From: Anaeromicropila herbilytica | GTDB taxonomy: Bacteria > Bacillota > Clostridia > Lachnospirales > Lachnospiraceae | Length of the DNA stretch: 64,000 nt | Reading direction: 5' to 3' | Assembly: GCF_016591975.1 (NCBI RefSeq) | Contig: NZ_AP024169.1 | Span: 2,016,001 to 2,080,000 of the forward strand | Shown: positions 26,524-35,220 of the stretch, in pieces | Layout of the letters: each line of letters starts with the position of its first letter | Numbering within the stretch: the first letter of the stretch is position 1 | Notes under the pieces: model-generated | Database searches by the model: none | Told to the model about the DNA's origin: nothing | What the model saw: the letters and a program-made list of their open reading frames with translations, nothing else | Position numbers and translations under genes: made by a program

Positions 26524-28179
26524 ATGGCTCAGAATATGAATGTCAATCAAGATGTTAATCGTTCGGCTGTTTTGGATACTTTTATGTATCTAGATTATAA
26601 GGTAAAAGAAGATGGACTAAGCATTAGTCAGGTATTAGATAAGGTATCAAGAGATGATAACTTTACTTCTCCTACAGGTGAATATCATGAAGAATATAAT
26701 GTTATAAAAAGCGCAATTGAAACTGATCCGAATTTGGGAGATATGGTAGTTAGTGATCAAAGTTATAATCTAGGCTATGATTCAGGTACTAATGCATGTA
26801 CCTTTACAGATCCATCAGATGGTAAGATATACGTAGCTTACCGTGGAACGGGTGATGGTGAATGGATGGATAATGGAAAAGGCATGTCAATCTCTTCAAC
26901 GACCCAACAGCAAAGAGCAAGTGAATATTTTGATAATGTAGCCGAAAAGCATGGATGGACATCAGAAGATAATATTATTATCACTGGACATTCCAAAGGT
27001 GGTAATAAGGCTCAGTATGTTACGCTTAACTCTGAACATGGTAATTGCATTGACAAGTGTTATTCCTTTGACGGACAGGGATTTTCACCTAAGGCTATTG
27101 ATGATATGAAGAGCAAATATGGAGAGGCAGGATATAATGATCGCCTGAACAAAATGTATTCTATCTGTGGTCAAGATGATTATGTCAATGTGCTAGGCAA
27201 TAAAGTTATATCAGAAGATCACACCACTTATATTAATACACCAGTAGATCCTAAAAATTTTGCTGGCTATCATGATATTACATATATGTTTGCCAATGTA
27301 GATGGTAAGGGCAATACAACTTTTGATGGTTCGCTTAATAATACTGAGGATAGTCAAGGACCACTTGGAAAGTATGCAAAGGATTTATCAGAAAAAGTAA
27401 TGAAACTACCAGAAGATCAACGAAATGATTGTGCTATGGCGATGATGCAAGTGATGGAATTAACAGGTGGACAGCCAAATGGATTGAATGGAGAAAAGTT
27501 AACTGCTGAAAATGTTATTGGATTTGCAGCTCATGGGGTACCTGCTATTGTATCTACATTAATAACAACGGAAGATGGTCGTAAAGTATTGAAACAATAC
27601 CAAGATGTCTTATTACAAAGTATTTATGACAAACATGGTGCTTGGGCTGTTGCTGGAACAGTTGCTGGCGCTACATTTATTGCACCCTATGTAATAGAGG
27701 GAGCCATTGGAACTACTGTAATAGCGGATGCACTTGATACGATCATTGATCTAGGAAAAGCGGCAGTCCGTATTGCTTCTGAAATTGGAGATTTTGTAAA
27801 TAGCTGTATCGATTATGCTTCTGATAGAATAAAGGATTTTGAAAATTGGGCAGTATCTCTCTTTGATCGAATAGGTGGCGGTCACAGGTATGCTGATTTT
27901 ACATTTAACTACAGAGTGGCGAACGCAGAAATCGAGTTAATGAAAAAATATAAAGCGGAATTAATATCTATTAGGGAAAGAATCCGTAGTGTGAACTCTG
28001 AACTTAGCTTTGAAGTAACTTCTAGAAAAATGATTGGAATGGAGTTGACATATTTAGAAGAAACAATACAAAGATTATCTGAGAACATGGACTTCATGAA
28101 AGAAGTACTTGCTTATGCGAAGCAGACTTATGAAAAAACAGAGGATAAGATAATTGATAAAGGATACTTAACTATATAA
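26524..28179 (+). CDS. Mbeg1-like (DUF2974) alpha/beta-hydrolase with C-terminal helical domain
   Basis: A 551-residue protein. Residues ~15-290 form a lipase-like alpha/beta hydrolase: oxyanion region IYVAYRGTGDGEWMDNGKGM near 102-121, nucleophile elbow GHSKGG with S157, an aspartate in GQDDYVNVLG and a histidine further on. Residues ~370-410 hold a glycine/alanine-rich hydrophobic segment. The last ~95 residues form two long amphipathic helices (VANAEIELMKKYKAELISIR... LEETIQRLSENMDFMKE) resembling a WXG/LXG-like hairpin. No signal peptide. This order, lipase first and helical secretion-like domain last, recalls reverse-arranged type VII secreted lipases such as staphylococcal TslA; no secretion genes are in the window. 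Terminator follows. Confidence 0.7.
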   Translation: MAQNMNVNQDVNRSAVLDTFMYLDYKVKEDGLSISQVLDKVSRDDNFTSPTGEYHEEYNVIKSAIETDPNLGDMVVSDQSYNLGYDSGTNACTFTDPSDGKIYVAYRGTGDGEWMDNGKGMSISSTTQQQRASEYFDNVAEKHGWTSEDNIIITGHSKGGNKAQYVTLNSEHGNCIDKCYSFDGQGFSPKAIDDMKSKYGEAGYNDRLNKMYSICGQDDYVNVLGNKVISEDHTTYINTPVDPKNFAGYHDITYMFANVDGKGNTTFDGSLNNTEDSQGPLGKYAKDLSEKVMKLPEDQRNDCAMAMMQVMELTGGQPNGLNGEKLTAENVIGFAAHGVPAIVSTLITTEDGRKVLKQYQDVLLQSIYDKHGAWAVAGTVAGATFIAPYVIEGAIGTTVIADALDTIIDLGKAAVRIASEIGDFVNSCIDYASDRIKDFENWAVSLFDRIGGGHRYADFTFNYRVANAEIELMKKYKAELISIRERIRSVNSELSFEVTSRKMIGMELTYLEETIQRLSENMDFMKEVLAYAKQTYEKTEDKIIDKGYLTI

Positions 28180-28212
28180 TTAATTTATTATGAAGGTGAG
28201 AAAAGTATGTAA

Positions 28213-28260
28213 AACCAAAGCAATTCGAACACATTTGTATCGAATCGCTTTGGTTTTTTA
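28213..28260 (+). terminator. Intrinsic terminator after the lipase-like gene
   Basis: Stem AACCAAAGCAATTCGA / TCGAATCGCTTTGGTT (about 15 pairs with one mismatch), 11-base loop, then TTTT. Confidence 0.92.
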
Positions 28261-28372
28261 TTTGATAGAATATTACTTTCTAATATGAAAATAAACGATA
28301 TTATATTCAGATTTAAATCATAGTTTATATAAAATGCAGTATTATTCTTGAAAGTTTGTCTGGAGGTTGGAT

Positions 28373-28657
28373 ATGTCGTTTTCAAAAATAGGTTTGATTA
28401 ATAAAAAGTATTGTATTTTTAAAATATTATGCTTAAATACTTTAGATAACTTTAGAATACTAAGTTTCTGCGCAGTTGTTATAATTCTTTTGATGTTTTA
28501 TATTGGTATTCTTATAATTAAAAACTATGATGATTTTTATAATAATGACGCTGATCGCAGTGATATAATTGAGAAAGAACTATTATTTTTATTGAGCTGT
28601 CCAATGATAGCGTTTTTATTTATCAATTTTGAAAAGATAATTTCATTTCTACTTTAG
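28373..28657 (+). CDS. Small two-helix membrane protein, function unknown
   Basis: Not recognised. A 94-residue protein with two hydrophobic helices (about residues 28-50 and 70-90) separated by an acidic loop (YDDFYNNDADRSDIIEKE). ATG 28373 lies 6 bases after GGAGG; the in-frame TTG at 28367 touches the ribosome site and is rejected. It sits after the terminator of the lipase-like gene, so it is a separate transcript. Its size and position would suit an accessory or immunity protein, without direct evidence. Confidence 0.6.
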   Translation: MSFSKIGLINKKYCIFKILCLNTLDNFRILSFCAVVIILLMFYIGILIIKNYDDFYNNDADRSDIIEKELLFLLSCPMIAFLFINFEKIISFLL

Positions 28658-28720
28658 TGTCTAATATAATTAATATTTTGCTACATAAGGATACTATTAC
28701 ACTAAGAAGTAAAGATAGAA

Positions 28721-29587
28721 TCAGCTAATAAAATTATCAATCGAAAACTTTAAACTAGACCACTGCTTCCCTAGAAAGTTACCTTCCATCCATGAGTTAT
28801 TAATTAAAATATATTCATGCAACAAGATATCATATCCATTGGTTAGTCTTACAAAGTCAAAACGATACTTTTGATTATGACCAGAAGCATAGATTGATAA
28901 AGTGTCATTGATTATCACAGTATCATCAATTTGCTCAACGATATGGAGTGCATCTACGTATATTAATTGGATAATAGATTCCGATTGATAGAACCAGCTA
29001 TGAAAAGGAGCACAAAGAAAATCTTCTCTTAAAGTATTAATATCACTTATTTTCCAACCATTATCACTAGAATACTGAACAGTAGCTATGCCATAATAGT
29101 AGGAGAAATTACAAGTTTTATTCTTTGTATTCATTGGCTCTTCTGAGTTACTATTAGGTATATTCTGTTCAGAGATTATCTCATATTCTATTAGGTAATA
29201 TTTCATATCATTAGGTGTAGAAGGGGAAGAGTATGCTTCGTAGATCTTAAGAAAAGATATGTGCCCTATTCCTAAGAAAGAATCTAGAAATTCGTTGTAA
29301 GTATGTACCTTTTGATATTCTTTCGTAAATAATTCATATGCATAGGGGTAAGGCTGTTTGGTATCGCCGATTGATCCACAACCACAAGTGTAAGTTGTCA
29401 TATTAGCAGCTTGTTTTAATACACCAAAGTAAGCAATAATAACTTGATCTGGATTTTGAAAAATATAATTAGGATATTGTTCAAAATAAGATAAATTATA
29501 AGGAGTACTTAGTGCTAATTGTTTGGAAGGTCGTTGAAATCGCTCGTTTAGTAAGTCTAATTCCGTAGGATAGTTATTAAGTGACAT
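28721..29587 (-). CDS. Hypothetical cytosolic protein
   Basis: Not recognised. It has 288 residues and no signal peptide or membrane helix. The N-terminal third has a CGCGS motif (near residue 68-72, TTYTCGCGSIGD), then a mixed beta-rich region with many tyrosines and phenylalanines and short strands such as YYLIEYEIIS and YRFDFVRLTNGYDILLHEY that suggest a lipocalin- or cystatin-like barrel. Low lysine content and many S, N, Y residues set it apart from the surrounding housekeeping genes. Transcribed opposite to the BIG2 gene; promoter not assigned. Confidence 0.6.
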   Translation of the reverse strand: MSLNNYPTELDLLNERFQRPSKQLALSTPYNLSYFEQYPNYIFQNPDQVIIAYFGVLKQAANMTTYTCGCGSIGDTKQPYPYAYELFTKEYQKVHTYNEFLDSFLGIGHISFLKIYEAYSSPSTPNDMKYYLIEYEIISEQNIPNSNSEEPMNTKNKTCNFSYYYGIATVQYSSDNGWKISDINTLREDFLCAPFHSWFYQSESIIQLIYVDALHIVEQIDDTVIINDTLSIYASGHNQKYRFDFVRLTNGYDILLHEYILINNSWMEGNFLGKQWSSLKFSIDNFIS

Positions 29588-30030
29588 AGGTTACCTTTCT
29601 ACTTGATATGATTCATACATTGCGCCAGAATAAAATCAAGTAATGATCTCAGTTATAAATATAAAATATGATGTAACAAAACAGTTCGTGCATTTACTTT
29701 TTTATTATTAGTCAAAGATTATTAACAACTTATGATAGAATAGAAAAACGGTATAGGAAAGATTTACTATGCCGTTTTTAAGAAAATAGTATAAAAATAC
29801 TATTGTTTTGTCACAAAATGTAGTAGAATAGGGAGAGTGACACAAATTTGTCATAATACTTATTTAGTTTAATATTAGAATTTACTTTTTGGCATAAAAA
29901 ATAAAGGGAATATTGCCGATATAAATTATGATATGTGTTCTTATGTAGGTTTTTAGAAATAAACATTCATAGTTTATATAAATTCTTATATAATCTATAT
30001 TACATAATTATTGATGGGTGGAGGAAGACT
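29588..30030. other. Long leader region before the BIG2 surface protein gene
   Basis: 443 bases between divergent genes. It contains the hairpin at 29744-29781 and a second short dyad around 29838-29853 (TGACA...TGTCA). A TTGTTT/TAGAAT pair near 29803-29829 is a weak promoter candidate. GGAGG at 30019-30024 is the ribosome site of the BIG2 gene. No coding sequence seen. Confidence 0.55.
29744..29781. terminator. Symmetric terminator-like hairpin
   Basis: AAAAACGGTATAG / CTATGCCGTTTTT forms a 13-pair stem (one G-U) with a 10-base loop, flanked by A and T runs, so it can end transcripts from both directions. No gene ends close to it, so it may separate the divergent genes at 28721-29587 and 30031, or act as an attenuator. 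Confidence 0.65.
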
Positions 30031-33000
30031 ATGAAGAAAAGTTTGTTAAAGAAATTGGGACCTGTTCTTGTAATAGGGTTAGTGTGTGTTGCATACTTCT
30101 TAATACATCAGTTAGGTGAGGTTAAAGCGGATACAGTCCCTTATTATCTTAAGATTAAGGATGGCGCTGCGATAAATTCAACTGGGATTAATCTGACCAA
30201 TGGTCCTGTGATTGTAGAAGTGGCTAGTACTTCTGGTACTGATTTTGGAAATATTTCCAAGGTTGAATGGAAGGTAAACAACCTAGATGCCACAGCTTCG
30301 TCAGGCATAAATTCAAAATATGAAAAAGAAAATACAATTAACTTAGTTGATGGTGCGGTTAAAATATCACCGCAAAAAGTCGGTATAGATGAGGTATATG
30401 CTAATATTACCGCAACTGATACTAGTGGAACTTCTAAAACATATCCATTATCATTTAAAGTAAGTTCATTACTATATATTAATACGAACAATGGTAGTGG
30501 GTTAGAGAAGATTGGGACAGATTACTACCAAGTTATTGATTCAGCAGCAAATGGTTTTGTTGAATTACAACAATCTTTATTATTTAATAATGCCACTTTA
30601 GATACAAATCCAACTGCACTTGCCTCTGTTGCTTGGAAATCCTCCAATGAAGATGTAATTACTTTTGGAAGTTCTGGTCAAAATTTTAAAATAAATGGAT
30701 CGGGTTTAGTTACTGTAACCGCAACTGATTTAACACGTGATGTTAAGACAGAGGTATCATTTAAGGTTCTAGTTAAGCCTACGTTGAAATACGGTACAAC
30801 AGATATTACAGCTGGAGCATCAATTAGTAATTCTTCATCAGATGCTGCAAATCCAGTTAATTTTCAATTAGACTCAAATGCATCAGCAATTCATGTACTG
30901 AATTGGAAAATATATGATCATAAAACAAATGCAGTAGTTGATACAAGTAAGATTTCTACTGTAGAAGGAACTTCTGCAGCTAGTGGTTCAGCAATTGCGA
31001 CTCTTAATGTTACAGCAAAAAAAGCTGGTAAATACGAAGTGTTTACAAGCGTATTTGATGATAGCTTATACAATACATCAATATTGCAAACGATTCAAAA
31101 TTTTGATACAGGTGCTAATTATAAAGTTTATAAGCCGGGATATGTACATGGAACTGTAACCATTCCTCTTAATTATAATCCAACAGAAAGTATTTCATTA
31201 TTAATGGGGGATGAATACAATGTATTTGGACGTACAAATGCTCCAGATGATATGGCAATACAATCAATTGTAGATGCAGATGATGGTGGTACGGATTATC
31301 AGACTGTATTAGATTATGATTCTACTACCAAAAAATTTACTGCGGTTGGTGAAGGAACAGTAAAAGTTAAAGTAACAACTGCACCATACCTTGATTACAG
31401 AAATGATAATGCTTATCAAATATTTGGTAGTAGAACATTTGAACTTGATGTTACTGTATCAAATACTTTAGTTCTAAATTCAACAAAATTAACAATGTAT
31501 AAAGGTACTTCATATCAATTAGATGCAACTCCTAATGATAACATTAGTTGGTCATCTAGTAATCCAGCTGTTGCAACAGTTAGTTCAACAGGTATGGTGA
31601 AAGCGGTAACTGCTGGTCATTCAACTATAACAGCTTCTAAAGTAGTAAAAGGTGTAGTTAAAAAAGTAACATGTTATATTACAGTTAAAGATGCCGTTCA
31701 GAGTATGAAGATAACTCCTAGCACAAAAACATTAGATTTAGGAGAGATAACAACTTTATATGCTGATACCACTCCGACAGATACATCAGTTCAAGATATT
31801 AATATAAAATGGACATCATCAGATGAGAGTATCTTAAAAGTAAAAGCAAGTGAAAATGGAAATAAGACAGTAATTATCGAAGCGGATAAAGCTAACACAG
31901 GTACTGTAACAATTACAGCATTAGATACAAATAGTGATATTATAGCATCTGCAATTATAACCGTTCGTAAGCCAGTAACATCCATGAAATTATCACATTC
32001 AGTTATATCAGGTAAAACTGGAGAAAGTACGCAGGTAGTTGCATATATTACCCCAACGGATGCAACGAATCAAACAGTAACATGGAAATCATCTGATGCA
32101 AGTGTAGCTACCGTAGTAGATGGAAAAGTAACATTAGTATCAACTGGTAAAGCTACGATTATAGCAACATCAGTATCGGATCCAAGTGTAACAGCTTTGT
32201 GTAGTGTTGAAGTAACAGTTCCAGTTGCTGGAATAACATTAGATTCTACAGCAAAATCCATAGCAGTTGGTAAATCTGAAAGAATTACATATACGATTAC
32301 ACCAACCAATGCTTCAAATAATGCAGTAACTTGGACGTCAACGAATCCAGCTGTAGCGGCAGTATCATCCACTGGATATGTAACTGGTGTAGCAGTTGGT
32401 CAAACAGTAATTATTGCTCGTACAACAGACGGTAATTATATGCAATACTGTACAGTTACAGTTACTACCAAACCAACAGGAATTGCATTAGATCAAGCAG
32501 AGATTACAGTTAAAAAAGATGCATTTGCCTATTTAAATGCAACATTAACACCTACGAACGCATCTGAGAATTCAATAATATGGTCATCAACGGATGATAA
32601 GGTTGCAACCGTTACTCAAGCTGGTAAAGTAGCAGGTAAAGCCGCTGGTACTGCTTTAATTGTTGCAAAAGATGCCGCAGGTAATTCTGCATACTGTAAA
32701 GTAACCGTTGTTGAATCTGTGGAAGGTATTACTTTAAACTATTCAAAGAAATCAATGAAAAAAGGAAATACCTTTAAATTAAAAGTTACATTTAAACCTA
32801 CAACAGCTACAAATAAAAAAGTTAAATGGTCAACTTCAGATAAGAGTATTGCAACTATAGCAAGTGATGGAACTGTAAAAGGTATGAAGGGCGGAGTTGC
32901 TGTTATTACAGCAAAATCTGTAGACGGCAACCTAGCAGATACTTGTATCGTAACAGTGAAAGAATCAGTTACTAAGATTAAGTTAAATCAAAGCTACTAT

Positions 33001-33936
33001 AAATTAGGAAAAGGAAAATCCTATACATTAAAAGCAACTGTTTATAATTCAACAGCTACAAATAAAACGGTAAGATGGAAATCAAGTAAACCAAGTGTTG
33101 CAACTGTAAATTCAAGAGGTAAAATTACAGGTAAGAGACTAGGATATACAACAATCACTGCTTATGCTACTGATGGAAGTGGCGTTGAAGCTACTTGTGA
33201 TGTAAGAGTAGTAAACCAAATAACAAGTATTAGTTTAAATAGAACAGCTATTACGATGGTAGAAGGAAAGTCAACAAAATTAACTGCAAAAATTAAACCT
33301 TCCAATGCTACTTATCGTTCAGGAAAATGGAAATCAAGTAATTCAAGTATTGCAACTGTAAGTACAAATGGTACAGTTACAGCATTAACAGCTGGTACAG
33401 CAACAATTACTGTAAGTGCAAAAGATAATAGTGGAAGAACTGCAACATGTTTTATTAATGTCATCAAAGCAGTTCCTGCAACAAGTGTATCTGTATTAAG
33501 TTCAGATGTTACCCTAGTAGTTGGTGAATCATCTGTATTACATCGTACAGTAAATCCATCAAATTCAACCGACACAACAAGTTGGTATTCTGATGATAAA
33601 TCAATCGTTACTGTCAATACAAAAACAGGTAAGATTACAGCTAAGAAGCCAGGAGTAGCTACAATTACTTGTGTTGCAGGTGGTAAGTCTGATACAGTAA
33701 AAGTAACTGTTGTTGGATTGAATAGAACAAGCATTACATTAGAACAATATTCTACGTATACATTAGCTGTTTATGGAGTAACAAGTGGTATCAATTGGGA
33801 TACTATGGATCCAGAAGTATGCCGTGTAGATACCTCAGGTAAAATAACTAGTGCAAGAATAGGTGTAACTTATGTAGTTGCAACTGTAAATGGAAAGAAA
33901 TTATATTGTAGAGTTACCGTTGTTCCAATTCAATAA
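30031..33936 (+). CDS. Large secreted surface protein with about ten BIG2 (Ig-like) repeats
   Basis: A 1301-residue protein with a signal peptide or membrane anchor (KKLGPVLVIGLVCVAYFLIH, residues ~6-25, ending near VKA). Residues ~35-475 hold diverged Ig-like domains. From ~480 to the end there are about ten repeats of 70-90 residues, each with a variant of WKSS.PSVATV...G.V...AGTATITA and a terminal VTV strand, the BIG2 pattern found in adhesins. The C terminus ends on a strand (CRVTVVPIQ): there is no LPXTG, membrane tail or choline/SLH domain, so attachment is unclear. ATG 30031 follows GGAGG; an in-frame ATG at 29935 lacks a ribosome site and precedes the signal peptide. The minus-strand frames opposite it are shadows. 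Confidence 0.9.
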   Translation: MKKSLLKKLGPVLVIGLVCVAYFLIHQLGEVKADTVPYYLKIKDGAAINSTGINLTNGPVIVEVASTSGTDFGNISKVEWKVNNLDATASSGINSKYEKENTINLVDGAVKISPQKVGIDEVYANITATDTSGTSKTYPLSFKVSSLLYINTNNGSGLEKIGTDYYQVIDSAANGFVELQQSLLFNNATLDTNPTALASVAWKSSNEDVITFGSSGQNFKINGSGLVTVTATDLTRDVKTEVSFKVLVKPTLKYGTTDITAGASISNSSSDAANPVNFQLDSNASAIHVLNWKIYDHKTNAVVDTSKISTVEGTSAASGSAIATLNVTAKKAGKYEVFTSVFDDSLYNTSILQTIQNFDTGANYKVYKPGYVHGTVTIPLNYNPTESISLLMGDEYNVFGRTNAPDDMAIQSIVDADDGGTDYQTVLDYDSTTKKFTAVGEGTVKVKVTTAPYLDYRNDNAYQIFGSRTFELDVTVSNTLVLNSTKLTMYKGTSYQLDATPNDNISWSSSNPAVATVSSTGMVKAVTAGHSTITASKVVKGVVKKVTCYITVKDAVQSMKITPSTKTLDLGEITTLYADTTPTDTSVQDINIKWTSSDESILKVKASENGNKTVIIEADKANTGTVTITALDTNSDIIASAIITVRKPVTSMKLSHSVISGKTGESTQVVAYITPTDATNQTVTWKSSDASVATVVDGKVTLVSTGKATIIATSVSDPSVTALCSVEVTVPVAGITLDSTAKSIAVGKSERITYTITPTNASNNAVTWTSTNPAVAAVSSTGYVTGVAVGQTVIIARTTDGNYMQYCTVTVTTKPTGIALDQAEITVKKDAFAYLNATLTPTNASENSIIWSSTDDKVATVTQAGKVAGKAAGTALIVAKDAAGNSAYCKVTVVESVEGITLNYSKKSMKKGNTFKLKVTFKPTTATNKKVKWSTSDKSIATIASDGTVKGMKGGVAVITAKSVDGNLADTCIVTVKESVTKIKLNQSYYKLGKGKSYTLKATVYNSTATNKTVRWKSSKPSVATVNSRGKITGKRLGYTTITAYATDGSGVEATCDVRVVNQITSISLNRTAITMVEGKSTKLTAKIKPSNATYRSGKWKSSNSSIATVSTNGTVTALTAGTATITVSAKDNSGRTATCFINVIKAVPATSVSVLSSDVTLVVGESSVLHRTVNPSNSTDTTSWYSDDKSIVTVNTKTGKITAKKPGVATITCVAGGKSDTVKVTVVGLNRTSITLEQYSTYTLAVYGVTSGINWDTMDPEVCRVDTSGKITSARIGVTYVVATVNGKKLYCRVTVVPIQ

Positions 33937-33992
33937 CAAACGTTAATACAAATAAATTTAATCTTAAAATTAAATTTTTATAACAAAAAATA

Positions 33993-34027
33993 GGGCTTAG
34001 GTTGGTTTGACTAATCTAAGCCCTTAT
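33993..34027 (+). terminator. Terminator-like hairpin after the BIG2 gene
   Basis: GGGCTTAGGTTGG / CTAATCTAAGCCC gives a 13-pair stem including G-U pairs. The tail TTATGTT is poor in U, so termination may be partial. Confidence 0.6.
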
Positions 34028-34120
34028 GTTAAAATGACTAAAAGTGGAAATGTATTATTGAATTCATAGGTAATAATATATACATCACTAGTATTTTTAT
34101 AGTAAGAAAAGGAGAAAAAT

Positions 34121-34918
34121 ATGGACGACAATTTTAACAAGAATCAAGATCAAATGAATCAAAACTACCATACATATAATTCTGATAATGGTAATTATCA
34201 AAATTATGGCTATTCAGATGCGTATGGTAACTCATATCAATCATCTCAATCTGCTTTAGATTTAGAGGCTAAGGTGCAAGGCGTTATTTCCAAGACTTTT
34301 CTTTTCATGTTCATGGTTTTATTAGTAACTGCAGCTAGTGCTTACATGACATACTCTACTGGGGTGGGATTAAACCTATTAAGAAATGGAATGATGACTC
34401 CAATTTTAGTTGCAGAAGTTGCTGTAGTTTTACTAGCAAATGCAACTTTAAGAAGAAATAATGCAATATTATCATCAATTATGTTATTCGTATATTCAGT
34501 AGTTAATGGTATTACATTATCAACTGTCTTTTATGTATATGAAATAACATCAATCATATCAATCTTTGTAATTGCAGCAGTTGTTTTTGGTTGTATGGCT
34601 ACTTATGGATTAGTTACAAAAAAAGACTTAACAGCCTTAGGTACAATTGGTATGATGGGATTAGTAGGTGTTATTGTATTAGGTATCGTTAATATATTCT
34701 TACACAGTAATACTTTAGGACTTGGTATTGCAGCAGTTGGATTAGCTATTTTTATTGGTTTAACTGCATATGATTTACAAAAGTTAAAGAATATAGCGAG
34801 ATCTAATATAGGAATGTCAGAAACTAGTCTTGCTTTATATGGAGCATTAGTATTATATCTAGACTTTATTAATATTTTCTTACAACTTCTAAGATTATTT
34901 GGTAGAGCCAGAGATTAA
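34121..34918 (+). CDS. Bax inhibitor-1 / YccA-like membrane protein
   Basis: A 265-residue protein with a hydrophilic N-terminal tail rich in N, Q, Y and S (residues 1-45), then seven membrane helices. The BI-1 signature is seen in VNGITLSTVFYVY and in the last helices (GLTAYDLQKLKNIAR; YLDFINIFLQLLRLFG, with the aspartates of the di-aspartyl sensor). Homologues such as YetJ are pH-sensitive calcium leak channels. A unique promoter is not visible. The start follows AAAAGGAGA. Confidence 0.9.
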   Translation: MDDNFNKNQDQMNQNYHTYNSDNGNYQNYGYSDAYGNSYQSSQSALDLEAKVQGVISKTFLFMFMVLLVTAASAYMTYSTGVGLNLLRNGMMTPILVAEVAVVLLANATLRRNNAILSSIMLFVYSVVNGITLSTVFYVYEITSIISIFVIAAVVFGCMATYGLVTKKDLTALGTIGMMGLVGVIVLGIVNIFLHSNTLGLGIAAVGLAIFIGLTAYDLQKLKNIARSNIGMSETSLALYGALVLYLDFINIFLQLLRLFGRARD

Positions 34919-34938
34919 TTGAATATAGGATAATATAA

Positions 34939-34981
34939 GGGTAGTCGTACTAATATATTTATAGTACGGCTATCTTTTTTA
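34939..34981 (+). terminator. Intrinsic terminator after the BI-1 gene
   Basis: GGTAGTCGTACTA / TAGTACGGCTATC stem (13 pairs with two G-U) and a TTTTTT tail. Confidence 0.9.
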
Positions 34982-35105
34982 TATTAGTTATCTTTACACA
35001 TAGTTTTAATTGTAAAGAAAGGAATAGTGAAAAAAGTTGTAAATTGGCATATCATCAGTCATATAGAATGAAAAAAGAAAAATATGGTAATATATGATAA
35101 ATAAC

Positions 35106-35134
35106 TTGCATTTATAAAATACTTATGATAAAAT
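35106..35134 (+). promoter_or_regulatory. SigmaA-type promoter of recN
   Basis: TTGCAT (35106-35111) and TAAAAT (35129-35134) with the ideal 17-base spacing, 86 bases before the TTG start codon of recN. Confidence 0.75.
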
Positions 35135-35140
35135 CGAAAC

Positions 35141-35154
35141 AGAACATATGTTTT
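35141..35154. promoter_or_regulatory. Putative LexA (SOS) box at the recN transcription start
   Basis: AGAACATATGTTTT matches 11 of 14 positions of the Gram-positive LexA consensus CGAACATATGTTCG and includes the core GAAC-N4-GTT. It starts 6 bases after the -10 box, where a bound repressor would block initiation. Confidence 0.6.
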
Positions 35155-35220
35155 TGTACGGTGTGTCGAATATAAATTCATATGAATAAACTTGTATTTT
35201 ATATAATAGGAGGAGTAAAT

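Larger units (their letters stand above)
34919..35220. other. Intergenic region before recN
   Basis: 302 bases holding the terminator of the BI-1 gene, the recN promoter, a LexA-like box and the recN ribosome site GGAGGAG at 35209-35215. A short ATG frame from 35182 only reads into recN. Confidence 0.7.

Noticed and set aside
28188..28385. 65-codon minus-strand frame after the lipase-like gene
   Set aside because: It spans the strong terminator hairpin and has no recognisable features.
29935..30030. Upstream ATG extension of the BIG2 protein
   Set aside because: No ribosome site there, and it would place 32 residues before a normal signal peptide; ATG 30031 follows GGAGG.
30144..33734. Several minus-strand frames of 60-140 codons opposite the BIG2 gene
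   Set aside because: They are shadows of the repetitive plus-strand gene, without starts or known patterns.
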